A stretch of 64,000 nucleotides of DNA from Candidatus Poribacteria bacterium. GTDB taxonomy: Bacteria; Poribacteria; WGA-4E; UBA9662. The notes below the pieces were generated by a model. That model was not told the DNA's origin, did not search any database, and was given only the letters and a program-made list of their open reading frames with translations. Below, in pieces: positions 1 to 9,340 of the stretch; position 1 is the first letter of the stretch; each line of letters starts with the position of its first letter. A program made the translations under genes and the position numbers. The stretch spans positions 32,912-96,911 of the forward strand of contig JASMLX010000004.1 of NCBI GenBank assembly GCA_030748495.1, written 5' to 3'.

Positions 1-438
1 ACCGGCATCTTTGTCTTTTAGATCATAACCATAGAGGCCAGAAAACTCTGCAACCTCTAAAGCTTCAACTAAAATATGATTCTTGATACCCTTTACGGAC
101 GCGACTGTTGCTGAAGCTCCCTCTAAGGCTTTTCGTAATCGCTCCTTTTGCGCCGTAATTTGGGGGGGGAGCTTATGACGGAGTGAAACAATCTGGTCGG
201 CCTGCATCAAATCGACGTTCTCCAGGCTAGCTGTATCGAGGGCTAACATCACTTCATCCCCAAATTCAGCTTGGTATTGGTTCAAGTCTTTGCTATATGA
301 CTTAGCATCGGTTGACAAGATCGACCAAGAAACTGGGAATTGGTGCTGATGAGCTAAGCTAGCTAATAGACGCATCCCTTCTCGCACGGCTCGCTTGTCT
401 TGATGGTCTAAATGAGCAACCAGTGCACAATTCAACAT
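1..438 (-). CDS. Polysaccharide-deacetylase-like protein, 3' part outside window
   Basis: The ATG at 438 opens a frame that runs without a stop to the window edge, so about 146 N-terminal residues are visible. The beginning (NCALVAHLDHQD) is followed by a segment of the type FPVSWSILSTDA and later FGDEVMLALD. That order of a short first strand, a P-V-T/S-W strand and a G-D-E-V-x-L strand resembles the N-terminal half of polysaccharide-deacetylase/GH57-type barrels, but no metal-binding histidine motif is visible, so the family is only a suggestion. It begins 16 bp after the stop of the Gfo/Idh/MocA gene and is probably cotranscribed with it. A hypothetical sugar- or glycan-related enzyme is the safest description. 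Confidence 0.45.
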   Translation of the reverse strand, partial: MLNCALVAHLDHQDKRAVREGMRLLASLAHQHQFPVSWSILSTDAKSYSKDLNQYQAEFGDEVMLALDTASLENVDLMQADQIVSLRHKLPPQITAQKERLRKALEGASATVASVKGIKNHILVEALEVAEFSGLYGYDLKDKDAG

Positions 439-454
439 CGCTATCTTCTGGTGT

Positions 455-1468
455 CTATTCGTTATCAGCCAAAAATTCGGCCAGTGCTATTGTTTTCCCA
501 CCTTGGCGAGCCGACTCCCAACCGGCTAAAACTGGTGCCAGTGAATAGATGCCGTCAGAGTAGTCACTCATTAACAGTTGTTGATCATCGGTTTTAACAG
601 CAGCGATAAAAGCGCGGTCTTGTGCCAACCAGGGATCATAATCGGTAGCCGTATAGATTATCTCTCGGTTGACTTCAATTCGCTCGTAACCGTGAACCGA
701 TACATACCCACCTTCATAAAATATGCGGAATCGGGGTACGTTAGGCGGAGAGGTCGGCGTAGCGGAGATAAAGGTTGAAGTCATGGTTGCCCCGCCAGCA
801 AACAGGTAATGAAAAGAGCAGGAGAGTGGCGTCTGGTATCTATCGTCGGTGTGATAAAAGGCTTGGGCGGTGACAATGTCCAAGCCCGTCATAAATCGCA
901 TGTAATCTACAGCGTGGCATCCCCAATCGAAGGCCGAAAAACCGCCTTTCTCGTAGCTAGAGTGCCAACTGTCACCTTTATCTTGCTGCCGAAGACGAGG
1001 CAGTCCACTGTAGCTACTAAACTGTGTATGAACGATCTGTTTGTCGCTTAAAAAAGATTTGGCTTTTTGGAAGATTGGACGGTAGCGCTCTCGAAACCCT
1101 ACGGTGCTGATCACACCTGACTTGCGTATCGCTTGGTCGATATTTCGTGCAAGCTGAATCTTGAGGGTTTGTGGCTTTTCGCTGAACAGATGAATGCCCC
1201 GTTTAGCGGCTGTAATTTCAACATCGGTGCGAGCATAGGCCGGAACAATTGAGTAAAGGGCGTCAAACTCGACTTGGCCCAACATCTCCTGCCCATCGAA
1301 AAAAACTTGCGGGATCTGAAACTTATCGGCGGTAGAGGCGGCTGCTTCTTGGTTAATGTCGCAGATGGCCACAATTTGGGTATCCTCTATCTGAAGTAAG
1401 TTGGGAATATGTGTAGTATTAGCAAAATTACCTGCCCCATAAAAGGCAACCCGAACCCTATTTCCCAT
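455..1468 (-). CDS. Gfo/Idh/MocA family NAD(P)-dependent oxidoreductase
   Basis: A 337-residue protein. The N-terminus has the Rossmann dinucleotide-binding pattern VAFYGAGNFA (GxGxxA form, residues about 7-16), then IVAICDINQEAA as the acidic end of strand beta-2, and the family hallmark SEKPQTL near residue 95. The C-terminal half is the alpha/beta substrate domain, with FDWGCHAVDYMRFMTG carrying the usual G-x-H-x-x-D segment. Family members oxidise or reduce sugars and cyclitols, but the substrate cannot be told from sequence. The gene starts 24 bp after purL ends and is followed closely by the deacetylase-like gene, so all three are probably one transcript. Length is normal and no damage is seen. 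Confidence 0.9.
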   Translation of the reverse strand: MGNRVRVAFYGAGNFANTTHIPNLLQIEDTQIVAICDINQEAAASTADKFQIPQVFFDGQEMLGQVEFDALYSIVPAYARTDVEITAAKRGIHLFSEKPQTLKIQLARNIDQAIRKSGVISTVGFRERYRPIFQKAKSFLSDKQIVHTQFSSYSGLPRLRQQDKGDSWHSSYEKGGFSAFDWGCHAVDYMRFMTGLDIVTAQAFYHTDDRYQTPLSCSFHYLFAGGATMTSTFISATPTSPPNVPRFRIFYEGGYVSVHGYERIEVNREIIYTATDYDPWLAQDRAFIAAVKTDDQQLLMSDYSDGIYSLAPVLAGWESARQGGKTIALAEFLADNE

Positions 1469-1491
1469 ATGTTATCAACCTTGTCTACCGT

Positions 1492-3876
1492 CTACCAATC
1501 GAATGTTTTTTGCCAACTGGCTTTTAGACCTGCGATTTCGGTTTGAAGTATCGTCTGGCCCGATAGCCCAGTGATCTTTAAGGTTGGATCGCTAGTGGTA
1601 GTTCCGAGCAATCCAAAAGGAACGTTGCTCATCACCTCTTCAAACTGATCCTGGTATTCTGGATTTACCTCCACGATAAAACGGCTATTAGATTCAGAAA
1701 ATAGAATCGTGTCATACCGGTCGATCTCAGTAGATCCAGGGACTGCTGACAAGCTGATCGATATCCCAAGTCCCCCTGAAAAGGCCATTTCAGCGACGGC
1801 AGCGCCAATCCCACCTTCGGAACAGTCGTGGCAAGACGCTATCAATCGATTATCGATGGCCTGACAAATTGCTTCCATTACCGCTTTGCCCGATTCTGGC
1901 CTAACGACCGGCACGTTATTACCAATCATGTTCTGTAATCCAAGATAGTGAGAGCCACCTAATTCATCGTAAGTTTTGCCAACCACATAGACTAGGCTAT
2001 CAGCTGATTTAACATCCATGGTGACGGCTTTACTGACATCATTGATCACAGTAATTGCACTGATCAGAAGGGTACCGGGAATCGCTATCTGTTCACCTGT
2101 CAGTGTGTTCCGATATTCGTTGTAAAGGCTATCCTTACCGGAGATAAAAGGTGTCCGATAGACTATCGCCAGGTCGTAGCAGGCTTGTGCCGCTCTTACC
2201 AGCCCACCAAGACGATCAGGTTTATCAGGATTTCCCCAACTAAAGTTGTCCAATAGTGCGATGCGGCTGAAGTCTCCGCCCACTGAAACAGCATTGCGAA
2301 CGGCCTCATCAATCGCTGAGGCCGCCATGTGATATGGGTCAAGATCACCGTACTTAGGATTAATCCCGTTAGCAACCACTACCCCTTTTAGCCCACCCAG
2401 CACCGGTATGGTAATACAAGCGTCACTTGGGCCATCGTTGTTAATACCAACCAAGGGCTTGACTACTAATCCACCTTGGACTTCGTGATCGTATTGCCGG
2501 ATGACCCACTCTTTGCTGGCCACATTAGGGCTGGCTAAAATCTGGTGTAGGCTTTTAGTTAGATCTACTGAAGCCGTTAGTTTTGGGCTCGAATGGTTGG
2601 GTGTTTGCCAAACTGCTTTTTTAGTAATTCTAGGGAGGCCATGATGTAAGAAGTCCATGTCGAGATCGGCCACCACTTCATCCTTATAGTTAACGATCAG
2701 TTTCCGGGTTTCAGTGAATGAACCTAAAACTGTTGCTTCGACTAATTCGTTGTCACAAATCTCCAGCAAATCTGCTAAATGTTCTGGTGGAACCGCAATC
2801 ACCATCCGCTCTTGTGCTTCAGATAGCCAGATCTCCCATGGGGTCAAGCCTTCATATTTAAGTGGAACCCGTTCTAGATGAACCTCAGCTCCAGTTTCTT
2901 CACCCATTTCGCCAATGGCAGAGGAAAAACCACCGGCTCCACAGTCGGTAATAAAATTATACAGATTGGCATCGCGCGCTTGCATCAGCGCATCGGTGAT
3001 CTTTTTCTCAACAATTGGGTTACCTATCTGGACGACACTACCCAAGTTTTCAGAGGTGTTGTCTAGTTCCAGCGAAGAGAAGGTAGCACCGTGAATACCG
3101 TCTCTTCCCGTTCGGCCACCTAAAGCTACAACTAGATCACCAGGGGAAATTTGCTTGTGGCATCGGTCTTTCGGAATCAGCCCAATGTTGCCACAGTAGA
3201 CCAGCGGATTGCTACTATAGCGAGGATCAAATAAGATAGCCCCATTAGCAGTGGGAATTCCCATTCGATTACCGTAATCCCGAACCCCTGCGACAACGCC
3301 TTTGAAAACCCTTTTCGGATGTAGCGTTCCCTTGGGCAGATCCGCTTCGGTCGCATCCGGAAACCCAAAGCAAAATACGTCGGTATTGAGAATTGGTTTG
3401 GCTCCGAGCCCAGTGCCCAAAGAATCGCGAATTACGCCACCGATACCGGTACCGGCTCCGCCATAAGGTTCAATAGCAGAGGGGTGATTGTGTGTTTCGA
3501 CTTTGAAAACGATATTGTAAGTTCCATCGAACTCGATGATACCAGCGTTATCTACAAAAACAGAAACGCACCAATCTCGATTAAGTTCCCGGGTTGCTTT
3601 GGCAATAGTGTTTTTGAGAAGCCCATCAATAATAACAGGTGCTCGATCATTTTCGACATACTCGATCAATCCTCGAAATGTCTTATGCACACAGTGTTCA
3701 GACCAAGTCTGTGCTAAGGTCTCCAGTTCAACATCGGTTGGATCTCGGTCTTTTTGACGAAAGTAGGTTTGGATAGTCTGCATCTCAGCCAAATTGAGTG
3801 AGAGCAACCCTTCACGGCTAATCCGCTCCAGATCTGAGTCGCTTGCATCCCGGAGGGGAATTGTTTCAACATTCAT
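1492..3876 (-). CDS. purL: Phosphoribosylformylglycinamidine synthase subunit PurL
   Basis: PurL makes the amidine of FGAM from FGAR, ATP and glutamine-derived ammonia in purine synthesis; in the small-subunit form it works with PurQ and PurS, neither of which is in this window. The 794-residue protein has the N-terminal signature TWSEHCVHKTF, the glycine-rich EPYGGAGTGIGG region after KVETHNHPSAIEP, and the second-half motif SCHDCSEGGIGAAVAEM. It is about 50 residues longer than Bacillus-type PurL (about 740) but far shorter than the fused enterobacterial enzyme. The ATG at 3876 fits the family start and a good promoter lies upstream. It heads the purL, oxidoreductase, deacetylase-like gene row. 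Confidence 0.97.
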   Translation of the reverse strand: MNVETIPLRDASDSDLERISREGLLSLNLAEMQTIQTYFRQKDRDPTDVELETLAQTWSEHCVHKTFRGLIEYVENDRAPVIIDGLLKNTIAKATRELNRDWCVSVFVDNAGIIEFDGTYNIVFKVETHNHPSAIEPYGGAGTGIGGVIRDSLGTGLGAKPILNTDVFCFGFPDATEADLPKGTLHPKRVFKGVVAGVRDYGNRMGIPTANGAILFDPRYSSNPLVYCGNIGLIPKDRCHKQISPGDLVVALGGRTGRDGIHGATFSSLELDNTSENLGSVVQIGNPIVEKKITDALMQARDANLYNFITDCGAGGFSSAIGEMGEETGAEVHLERVPLKYEGLTPWEIWLSEAQERMVIAVPPEHLADLLEICDNELVEATVLGSFTETRKLIVNYKDEVVADLDMDFLHHGLPRITKKAVWQTPNHSSPKLTASVDLTKSLHQILASPNVASKEWVIRQYDHEVQGGLVVKPLVGINNDGPSDACITIPVLGGLKGVVVANGINPKYGDLDPYHMAASAIDEAVRNAVSVGGDFSRIALLDNFSWGNPDKPDRLGGLVRAAQACYDLAIVYRTPFISGKDSLYNEYRNTLTGEQIAIPGTLLISAITVINDVSKAVTMDVKSADSLVYVVGKTYDELGGSHYLGLQNMIGNNVPVVRPESGKAVMEAICQAIDNRLIASCHDCSEGGIGAAVAEMAFSGGLGISISLSAVPGSTEIDRYDTILFSESNSRFIVEVNPEYQDQFEEVMSNVPFGLLGTTTSDPTLKITGLSGQTILQTEIAGLKASWQKTFDW

Positions 3877-3933
3877 ACTTTTTTGCAGAAATTAGTATCG
3901 GTATAACTATGAAAACACAGCGTCCGAAGATTC

Positions 3934-3962
3934 AGTATTTAGGGAACAGCAACGCTCGTCAA
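3934..3962 (-). promoter_or_regulatory. Candidate sigma-70 promoter for purL
   Basis: Read on the minus strand, TTGACG (3957-3962) and AATACT (3934-3939) are separated by exactly 17 bp. This gives a leader of roughly 50 nt before the purL ATG at 3876. The -35 matches five of six consensus bases and the -10 four of six. No purine-type riboswitch fold was recognised in the leader. Confidence 0.5.
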
Positions 3963-4319
3963 CATGCCGGCAACAATTAAGTATACCATATAGTATGAGT
4001 GTTTTTTCGGGTTGTCTCTATCTAACTAACGAACACAGCGTTAGCTCAAATCCGAGCATAAAAAGGCACTTTCTGCTAACCATCGAAGTGATTTCTGGAA
4101 ATCGCACGAACGATCCCTATCTACCTACCTTGTTGCCGGTGTGTCAAACAAATACTACCGGAGAGCGGTGTGCAGGTGAGTTTAGAGGCAGGAGAGACCT
4201 GAATATGTAGTGACCAACCTTGCAATACCAAGGTCGTATTGTAGCGATGGATAAAATAGCAGAGTGCCCCAAGATGGTTTCCTACCTTTTTAGAAATAGA
4301 GAGCGTTTTTCAAACCGGG
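3963..4319. other. Intergenic stretch, no gene seen
   Basis: About 350 bp between the purL promoter and the mttB relic. It holds a weak interrupted palindrome (ATAC, six bases, GTAT near 3983-3997). Short open frames exist but none has a plausible start, codon pattern or recognisable protein. It may be the eroded 3' end of the mttB-like gene. Confidence 0.4.
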
Positions 4320-5318
4320 CGAAAAATCCGCTACTGCATCGCGGGTGACGGAAGCCGAAACGCTACACAGGAGTGTGATATCCATTCAGGGCAGATGTGG
4401 CTCAGCCATACTGTCCCCGACAAAACGACATCTGGCTGTTTGGCATGGGAAATTCCATGAAGTTTCTTAAGCAACTCAATATTCGCGTTCATATACCATG
4501 TCCCCAAGCCGGGAGGGCGATCCAGGTACGGATTATGGCTCACCCTTGGCTGTCCCAGCGGCCAAATGTCGATGTTGATAAAGTCATGGTTTTAGTCGGT
4601 GCCGCGTTGACGATCATCTTCGCTTCATTGGCTTTATATTGCAAAGGACTCTGTGGGTTCACCCACGGAGAGCTAGTGCTGCCTTTGAGAACGGACTCAG
4701 TTGCGTCGAGGCCTTCGATAATCGTGTGCCCAAGCACTGTTAGCCTGGATTCCTTCTGGGGACAGTTGCGTGTACCGAGCGGAAGCCTTTTGTGACCGGG
4801 AAAGGCGCGGGCGCGCACCCACTGCTGTAAGAACGCCCTACAGGCCTTGCTCGAGTCGTAAGTCGAGACTACCGGTGAACCGATGCCTCAATCCGAAGCC
4901 GTAAAGAGATTGCAGCAGTCGTATTCAATATTCGTAAAACTACCGAGAACAAGAAGTTTGTCAGCTATATCCGTCTCGATACAATCGCGACTTCTGTCGG
5001 CCTCGAAATCGTAGATGCAATACGCATTGCCGATCAAACCGAAGTGTGTCTCCTCCTGCCTAAGCCCGGCAGCCCAGCATAACCAAGCCCCGGGAAGAAT
5101 GCTGACAGATTGCGACGGTCTGGCACCCTTGCCAGAACTTCGGCAACGACCCCGGGCGGAATCTGTACGCGACCGTTTTCTACCTTACACCCATCACGCT
5201 CAAATATCTCGTGCGCTTCCGGGCATTCCTTGAACCACACTCCCGTATCCTCCATAACCTTTAAGGTCGCCTGGTGAATGTGAACAAGATCATCTTCAGA
5301 TAAAACTCTCAACTGCAT
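4320..5318 (-). pseudogene. Decayed trimethylamine methyltransferase (MttB-family) gene
   Basis: The first frame (5318 down to about 5080) encodes an MttB-family N-terminus: MQLRVLSEDDLVHIHQATL, a TGVWF segment, then VQIPPGVVAEVLARVPDR. The match then jumps frame to GLIGNAYCIYDFEAD around 4985-5040, meets a stop near 4890, and continues in other frames with WVNPQSPLQYKANEAKMIV (about 4600-4680) and QPDVVLSGTV (about 4400-4440). These pieces keep the order seen in MttB-superfamily corrinoid methyltransferases. At least three frameshifts and a nonsense codon show the gene is dead, and the C-terminal part, where the pyrrolysine of true TMA methyltransferases would lie, is missing. Whether the ancestor was a Pyl or non-Pyl form cannot be judged. 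Confidence 0.75.
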
Positions 5319-5340
5319 GGCTTTTCCTTCATAATCGCTG

Positions 5341-5709
5341 CTATATCTTGAGGTATATCACCATCGGGTATTTCTGGTCAATGTAAAAAAGGGAATCTGG
5401 CTTCTTGACAGTGCCAAGGCAAACACGAAATATGAAGAATCTAAATAATTTATCACCAGGTGTTATCGCTAGGGAACCTTTTTTTGCCACCTCAAGGGTA
5501 TGTTTGATATGTTCTTCTTTATCCTCTGGGGATTGTAACCGGCAGATTATAACCGTGAGCCAGTTAATTAAACTACCCAGCCTTAAAAGACGGGGCATTC
5601 CCGCAAAGTGAACATTTGCCCCCAAAGTTGCCAGCATCCCCATCGGATTATGTGGAACAGCCGTTACCACTCTCAATAATTGAGTACAACAACTAAAGGC
5701 GGTCAACAA
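5341..5709 (-). pseudogene. C-terminal relic of an enolase-superfamily (mandelate racemase-like) gene
   Basis: A 122-residue open stretch contains VPHNPMGMLATLGANVHFAG, which resembles the C-terminal H-N-P-x-G-P-x-x-T-x-A-x-x-H-x-A strand-helix of the mandelate racemase/muconate lactonising group, followed by EEHIKHTLEVAKKGSLAI, similar to their closing segment. The metal-binding and catalytic first two thirds of the enzyme are absent upstream, so this is not a working gene. It sits just upstream, in the minus-strand sense, of the mttB relic, and both could be parts of one lost catabolic locus. Assignment is by pattern only. Confidence 0.45.
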
Positions 5710-5716
5710 ACGGAGA

Positions 5717-5745
5717 TGGACAACTTTGGGTGGTAATGATATAAT
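5717..5745 (+). promoter_or_regulatory. Candidate sigma-70 promoter for the gatA operon
   Basis: TGGACA (5717-5722) and a perfect TATAAT (5740-5745) are separated by 17 bp. Transcription would begin near 5752, giving a leader of about 110 nt before the gatA ATG. It is the first plus-strand promoter before the co-directional gatA to 10626 block. Confidence 0.65.
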
Positions 5746-5860
5746 TTGCAGTCATATCAATCCAATCCAGCCGGTGCGTTTGTGTCAGCGAAATTACGGC
5801 CAACTGCTGAACGATTCTTAGAAGCGGCAGGTAGGAGCACCCGTTCGGGGTAACGATTTC

Positions 5861-7321
5861 ATGCCCTTGTGTACACAAACAGTTCACCAACTACATGCCC
5901 AACTCAAGAATCGGGAGATTACATCCACTCAAATTGTAGCTTCGGTCTTTGACCGCATTAAACAGGTAGACGATAAAATTGGTGGATATCTCACTCTAAC
6001 TGAGGAGTCGGCATTCGAGGCCGCTGCCGCCGTAGATCAGCGATTCGAGCGAGGCGAAGATCTAGCCAAACTGGCAGGGATTCCGGTTGCCATCAAGGAT
6101 GTAATCTGCACGCACGGGATACGAACCACTTGTGGTTCGAAAATCCTTAGTAATTTCGTTCCACCTTACGATGCAACCGTTATGAAAAAGCTGAAGTCAC
6201 AAGGGGCAATTACCATTGGTAAAACTAACATGGACGAGTTTGCCATGGGGTCTTCGACCGAAAATTCGGCCTTTCAACCTACCAGAAACCCGTGGAATCT
6301 GGAAACAATTCCTGGGGGGTCAAGTGGTGGCTCTGCCGCCGTGGTATCAGCAGATGCAGCCATTCTATCGCTCGGTTCTGATACAGGGGGGTCAATTCGC
6401 CAACCTGCGGCCCTCTGCGGTAACGTAGGTATGAAACCGACATATGGCCGGATTTCTCGGTTTGGATTGATCGCTTTTGCCTCTTCACTTGACCAAATTG
6501 GCCCGTTTACCAAGGATGTAGAGGACTGTGCTATCGCGCTCAATGCCCTCTGTGGTCATGATATAATGGACTCCACATCGGCTCAAGTTGATGTGCCAAA
6601 CTTTGAACAGAGTTTGGTCAACGATCTTCAAGGGCTGAAAATTGGCTTGCCGTCGGAATATTTTGTCGAAGGTATCGATCCAGAAGTGGAAACAGCAGTT
6701 CATCAAGCAATCGCCAAACTAGAGGAGTTGGGGGCTACAATCCATAATATTTCCATGCCGCATACTGAGTATGCTATTGCAACCTACTACATCATTGCGC
6801 CAGCGGAAGCCAGTGCTAATCTGGCGCGTTACGATGGAGTCCGTTTCGGGTATCGATCGGAAGAAGCAGAAGATCTAACCAGTATGTATAAACAGTCACG
6901 TAGTCAAGGTTTCGGCGAGGAGGTGAAAAGGCGAATTATGCTTGGCACCTACTCCCTTAGTTCTGGTTACTACGATGCCTACTACTTAAAAGCACAACAG
7001 GTTCGAACCTTGATTAAGCAAGATTTCGACCAAGCTTTTGAAACTGTTGACCTGATTGTTACACCAACCTCACCAACTCCGGCTTTTAAATTGGGCGATC
7101 GAACAGCAGACCCACTCCAAATGTACCTGTCGGATATTTTTACTGCGCCTTCTAGTTTGGCAGGAATGCCTGGTATTTCGATTCCGTGCGGCCTAACCAA
7201 AAACCGGCTACCAATTGGCCTCCAGATTTTGGCTCCACCTTTTGAAGAAGGAAAACTGCTACAAGCAGCTTATACTTTCGAACAGAATACCGATCATCAT
7301 CTGCATCGACCGGAGCTTTAA
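5861..7321 (+). CDS. gatA: Asp-tRNA(Asn)/Glu-tRNA(Gln) amidotransferase subunit A
   Basis: GatA is the amidase subunit of GatCAB: it hydrolyses glutamine and sends ammonia to GatB to convert Glu-tRNA(Gln) or Asp-tRNA(Asn) to the correct charged tRNA. The 486-residue length is typical. The amidase-signature triad is complete and in canonical numbering: Lys79 in PVAIKDV, Ser154 in [10 protein letters not shown] and Ser178 in [11 protein letters not shown]. The ATG at 5861 matches the family N-terminus (TVHQLHAQL) although the Shine-Dalgarno is weak. gatB and gatC are not in the window, so the complex is encoded at more than one locus. The next gene begins immediately at the stop codon. Confidence 0.97.
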   Translation: MPLCTQTVHQLHAQLKNREITSTQIVASVFDRIKQVDDKIGGYLTLTEESAFEAAAAVDQRFERGEDLAKLAGIPVAIKDVICTHGIRTTCGSKILSNFVPPYDATVMKKLKSQGAITIGKTNMDEFAMGSSTENSAFQPTRNPWNLETIPGGSSGGSAAVVSADAAILSLGSDTGGSIRQPAALCGNVGMKPTYGRISRFGLIAFASSLDQIGPFTKDVEDCAIALNALCGHDIMDSTSAQVDVPNFEQSLVNDLQGLKIGLPSEYFVEGIDPEVETAVHQAIAKLEELGATIHNISMPHTEYAIATYYIIAPAEASANLARYDGVRFGYRSEEAEDLTSMYKQSRSQGFGEEVKRRIMLGTYSLSSGYYDAYYLKAQQVRTLIKQDFDQAFETVDLIVTPTSPTPAFKLGDRTADPLQMYLSDIFTAPSSLAGMPGISIPCGLTKNRLPIGLQILAPPFEEGKLLQAAYTFEQNTDHHLHRPEL

Positions 7322-7804
7322 TTGCCAGATTTACCGGTCAATCCAGTCACCCCGTCCCGTGTACGATGGTTCCAAGCGATAATTACCGGCTTTATCGTTG
7401 CCGTCTTAGCCGGTATTGGCTGGGCATTTTTCATTTCAAAGACCAAAATTATTTATGGGTATCCCAGTATCCTGATCGGATTTTTAGTTGGCTTTTGCGT
7501 TTTATTCGTTGGGAAATCCCATCTGGTGTATAAAGGTCAGCAGTTGTTATACTACTCGATCGGACCTGCTAGCACGCTGGTTGGAATTGCGACGGGAAAG
7601 CTCCTCGATTTCAAATGGCGGATACTGCCTCAATTCGAGGGAGAAAGTCATCCGACTTCAGTTATAGACTCACCTACGCTGAACTACGATCTGGTCTTTT
7701 TCCTAGCCGCATGTTATTTTTCTTTTCGAATCCCTTCTAGTCGTATGTGGCAAAGCCTCGTCACCAAAAACGATTATATCACCGATGAACCCGATTCATC
7801 TTAA
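7322..7804 (+). CDS. Small integral membrane protein of unknown function
   Basis: A 160-residue protein whose TTG start abuts the gatA stop (TAATTG), implying coupled translation. It has hydrophobic segments at about residues 16-37 (ITGFIVAVLAGIGWAFFI), 45-63 (PSILIGFLVGFCVLFVG), 77-92 and about 125-140, with a hydrophilic loop between the last two. There is no signal peptide distinct from the first helix and no known motif was recognised. The general plan resembles small inner-membrane proteins of unknown role. Its position between gatA and ctpA suggests only that it is cotranscribed with them. Confidence 0.75.
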   Translation: MPDLPVNPVTPSRVRWFQAIITGFIVAVLAGIGWAFFISKTKIIYGYPSILIGFLVGFCVLFVGKSHLVYKGQQLLYYSIGPASTLVGIATGKLLDFKWRILPQFEGESHPTSVIDSPTLNYDLVFFLAACYFSFRIPSSRMWQSLVTKNDYITDEPDSS

Positions 7805-7837
7805 CCCCAAGGTGTTGCAAACTGATAAGGCATAGCG

Positions 7838-9298
7838 ATGAGATCTATTATACTTCACCTTAAACGAGCCCGGAGTTACCTTCTCTTTGGCTTGATACTG
7901 GCCATTCAAATTTCGGTTTGCATAGTAGCCACCAACGCAGAATCAACAGATGAATTGCTGGAAAATATTTCACTTTTTACAGAAGTTTTAGCACGAATCC
8001 AGCAAGAGCATGTTGATACACCTCAAGCTAAAAAGCTGATGTATGGCGCCATTAAAGGAATGCTACAAACGCTAGACCCATATAGCCAGTTTTTTGAACC
8101 TGAAACCTACAAAGAGTTTCGGACGCAGACACACGGAACGTATGGTGGACTTGGAATGGAGATCGGTGTTCGAAACAGCCGATTGACCGTTATCTCTCCT
8201 TTCAAAGGCACGCCTGCTTATCAAGTTGGAATGCAAACGGACGATTTTATCAGTTTAATCGACAACCAGCCAACAACTAATATGACGGCCCACGATGCCG
8301 CCAAAAAAATGCGGGGCGAGCCGGGGACTAGCGTCACTCTAACAGTCATTCGCGAAGGTGAGAGCGAGCCGATTGAAGTGGTTATCATCCGAGATGTGAT
8401 TCGTATTCAGAGTGTGGAATCATATGTCTTAGATTCTCAAATCGGCTATCTTCGCATCAACCAGTTTAGGGACACAACCGCATTGGATGTCGATCAAGCC
8501 TTCGAGAAATTCACTCAGCAAGGGATTAAAGGGATTATCTTAGATCTACGCTCCAATCCAGGAGGGTTACTCCGTTCGGCCGTCGATATTGCCAGCGATT
8601 TTTTGCCACCTAACCAACTCGTCGTTTATACTAAAGGCAAGCAACCGAGAAAAGATCACTTGACCGCTGAAGGGGCACAGCAGAAACCGTACCCGTTAGT
8701 AGTGCTAGTCAATCGAGGTAGTGCTAGTGCCTCTGAAATTGTAGCCGCTGCCATTAAAGATCATCAGCGTGGGTTAATCTTAGGTGAGCGAACATTCGGC
8801 AAGGCCTCTGTTCAACAGATCTTTCCATTAGGCAACGATGCAGCGGTTAAACTGACTATTGCCCGCTATTTTAGCCCGAAAGGGACAGACATCCACAAGG
8901 TTGGTATTACGCCTAATTTAGAGGATCCCTGGTTCAGCCGTTCAGAATCCCAAATGTTGAGCCGATTGATCGACCATCAAAGCTTGAAATCCTTTATTGA
9001 AGCTAACGGTGACGACATCCTGGTTCGGATCGAGGCTGCCGAAGATGCCTCGCGTGATGATTATCAAGCGGCGGGGCTGTTACGTAAATATCGTCGGCTA
9101 TCGGACAAACTGTCCAAAGAACAGATCGTTTTAAGTGACGAAGCGTTGAAGTATGCGCTTGCTCGTGAGACCGAGAATGAAAGAGACGACTATAAATACG
9201 ATCCGCAGGTCGCTTCAGCAATACGGCAACTCGGCTTGGTGCCTCTACAAGGCGTTGGTTTAGACTTAGAGTCTAGCGAGTCTCCGGCCGAAAACTAA
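7838..9298 (+). CDS. ctpA: C-terminal processing peptidase (S41 family)
   Basis: A periplasmic serine protease that trims or degrades substrates from their C-terminal end. Residues about 12-33 form an uncleaved anchor or signal segment. A PDZ domain follows (about 100-185, with TYGGLGMEIG and SPFKGTPAYQVGM), and then the S41 core. The catalytic Ser/Lys dyad is visible as Ser297 in NRGSASASE and Lys322 in ERTFGKASVQ, with the 25-residue spacing seen in E. coli Prc (S430/K455). RSNPGGLL at about 238-245 is the usual oxyanion-side loop. The 486-residue length is normal for CtpA-type enzymes, with a C-terminal helical tail of about 110 residues. It lies 33 bp after the small membrane-protein gene. 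Confidence 0.93.
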   Translation: MRSIILHLKRARSYLLFGLILAIQISVCIVATNAESTDELLENISLFTEVLARIQQEHVDTPQAKKLMYGAIKGMLQTLDPYSQFFEPETYKEFRTQTHGTYGGLGMEIGVRNSRLTVISPFKGTPAYQVGMQTDDFISLIDNQPTTNMTAHDAAKKMRGEPGTSVTLTVIREGESEPIEVVIIRDVIRIQSVESYVLDSQIGYLRINQFRDTTALDVDQAFEKFTQQGIKGIILDLRSNPGGLLRSAVDIASDFLPPNQLVVYTKGKQPRKDHLTAEGAQQKPYPLVVLVNRGSASASEIVAAAIKDHQRGLILGERTFGKASVQQIFPLGNDAAVKLTIARYFSPKGTDIHKVGITPNLEDPWFSRSESQMLSRLIDHQSLKSFIEANGDDILVRIEAAEDASRDDYQAAGLLRKYRRLSDKLSKEQIVLSDEALKYALARETENERDDYKYDPQVASAIRQLGLVPLQGVGLDLESSESPAEN

Positions 9299-9340
9299 AC
9301 GCTGACCTAGTTGAGTCAGTAACTAAAAGAGGAGGAACTA

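Noticed and set aside
1111..1374. Second minus-strand frame inside the Gfo/Idh gene
   Set aside because: It is a shadow of the real gene in another frame with no protein motif and no ribosome-binding site.
3983..3997. Operator-like palindrome upstream of purL
   Set aside because: The arms are only 4 bp and not perfect in longer context; chance occurrence is likely.
4320..5318. Pyrrolysine-containing active MttB
   Set aside because: The gene is frameshifted several times and the part where the Pyl codon would lie is missing.
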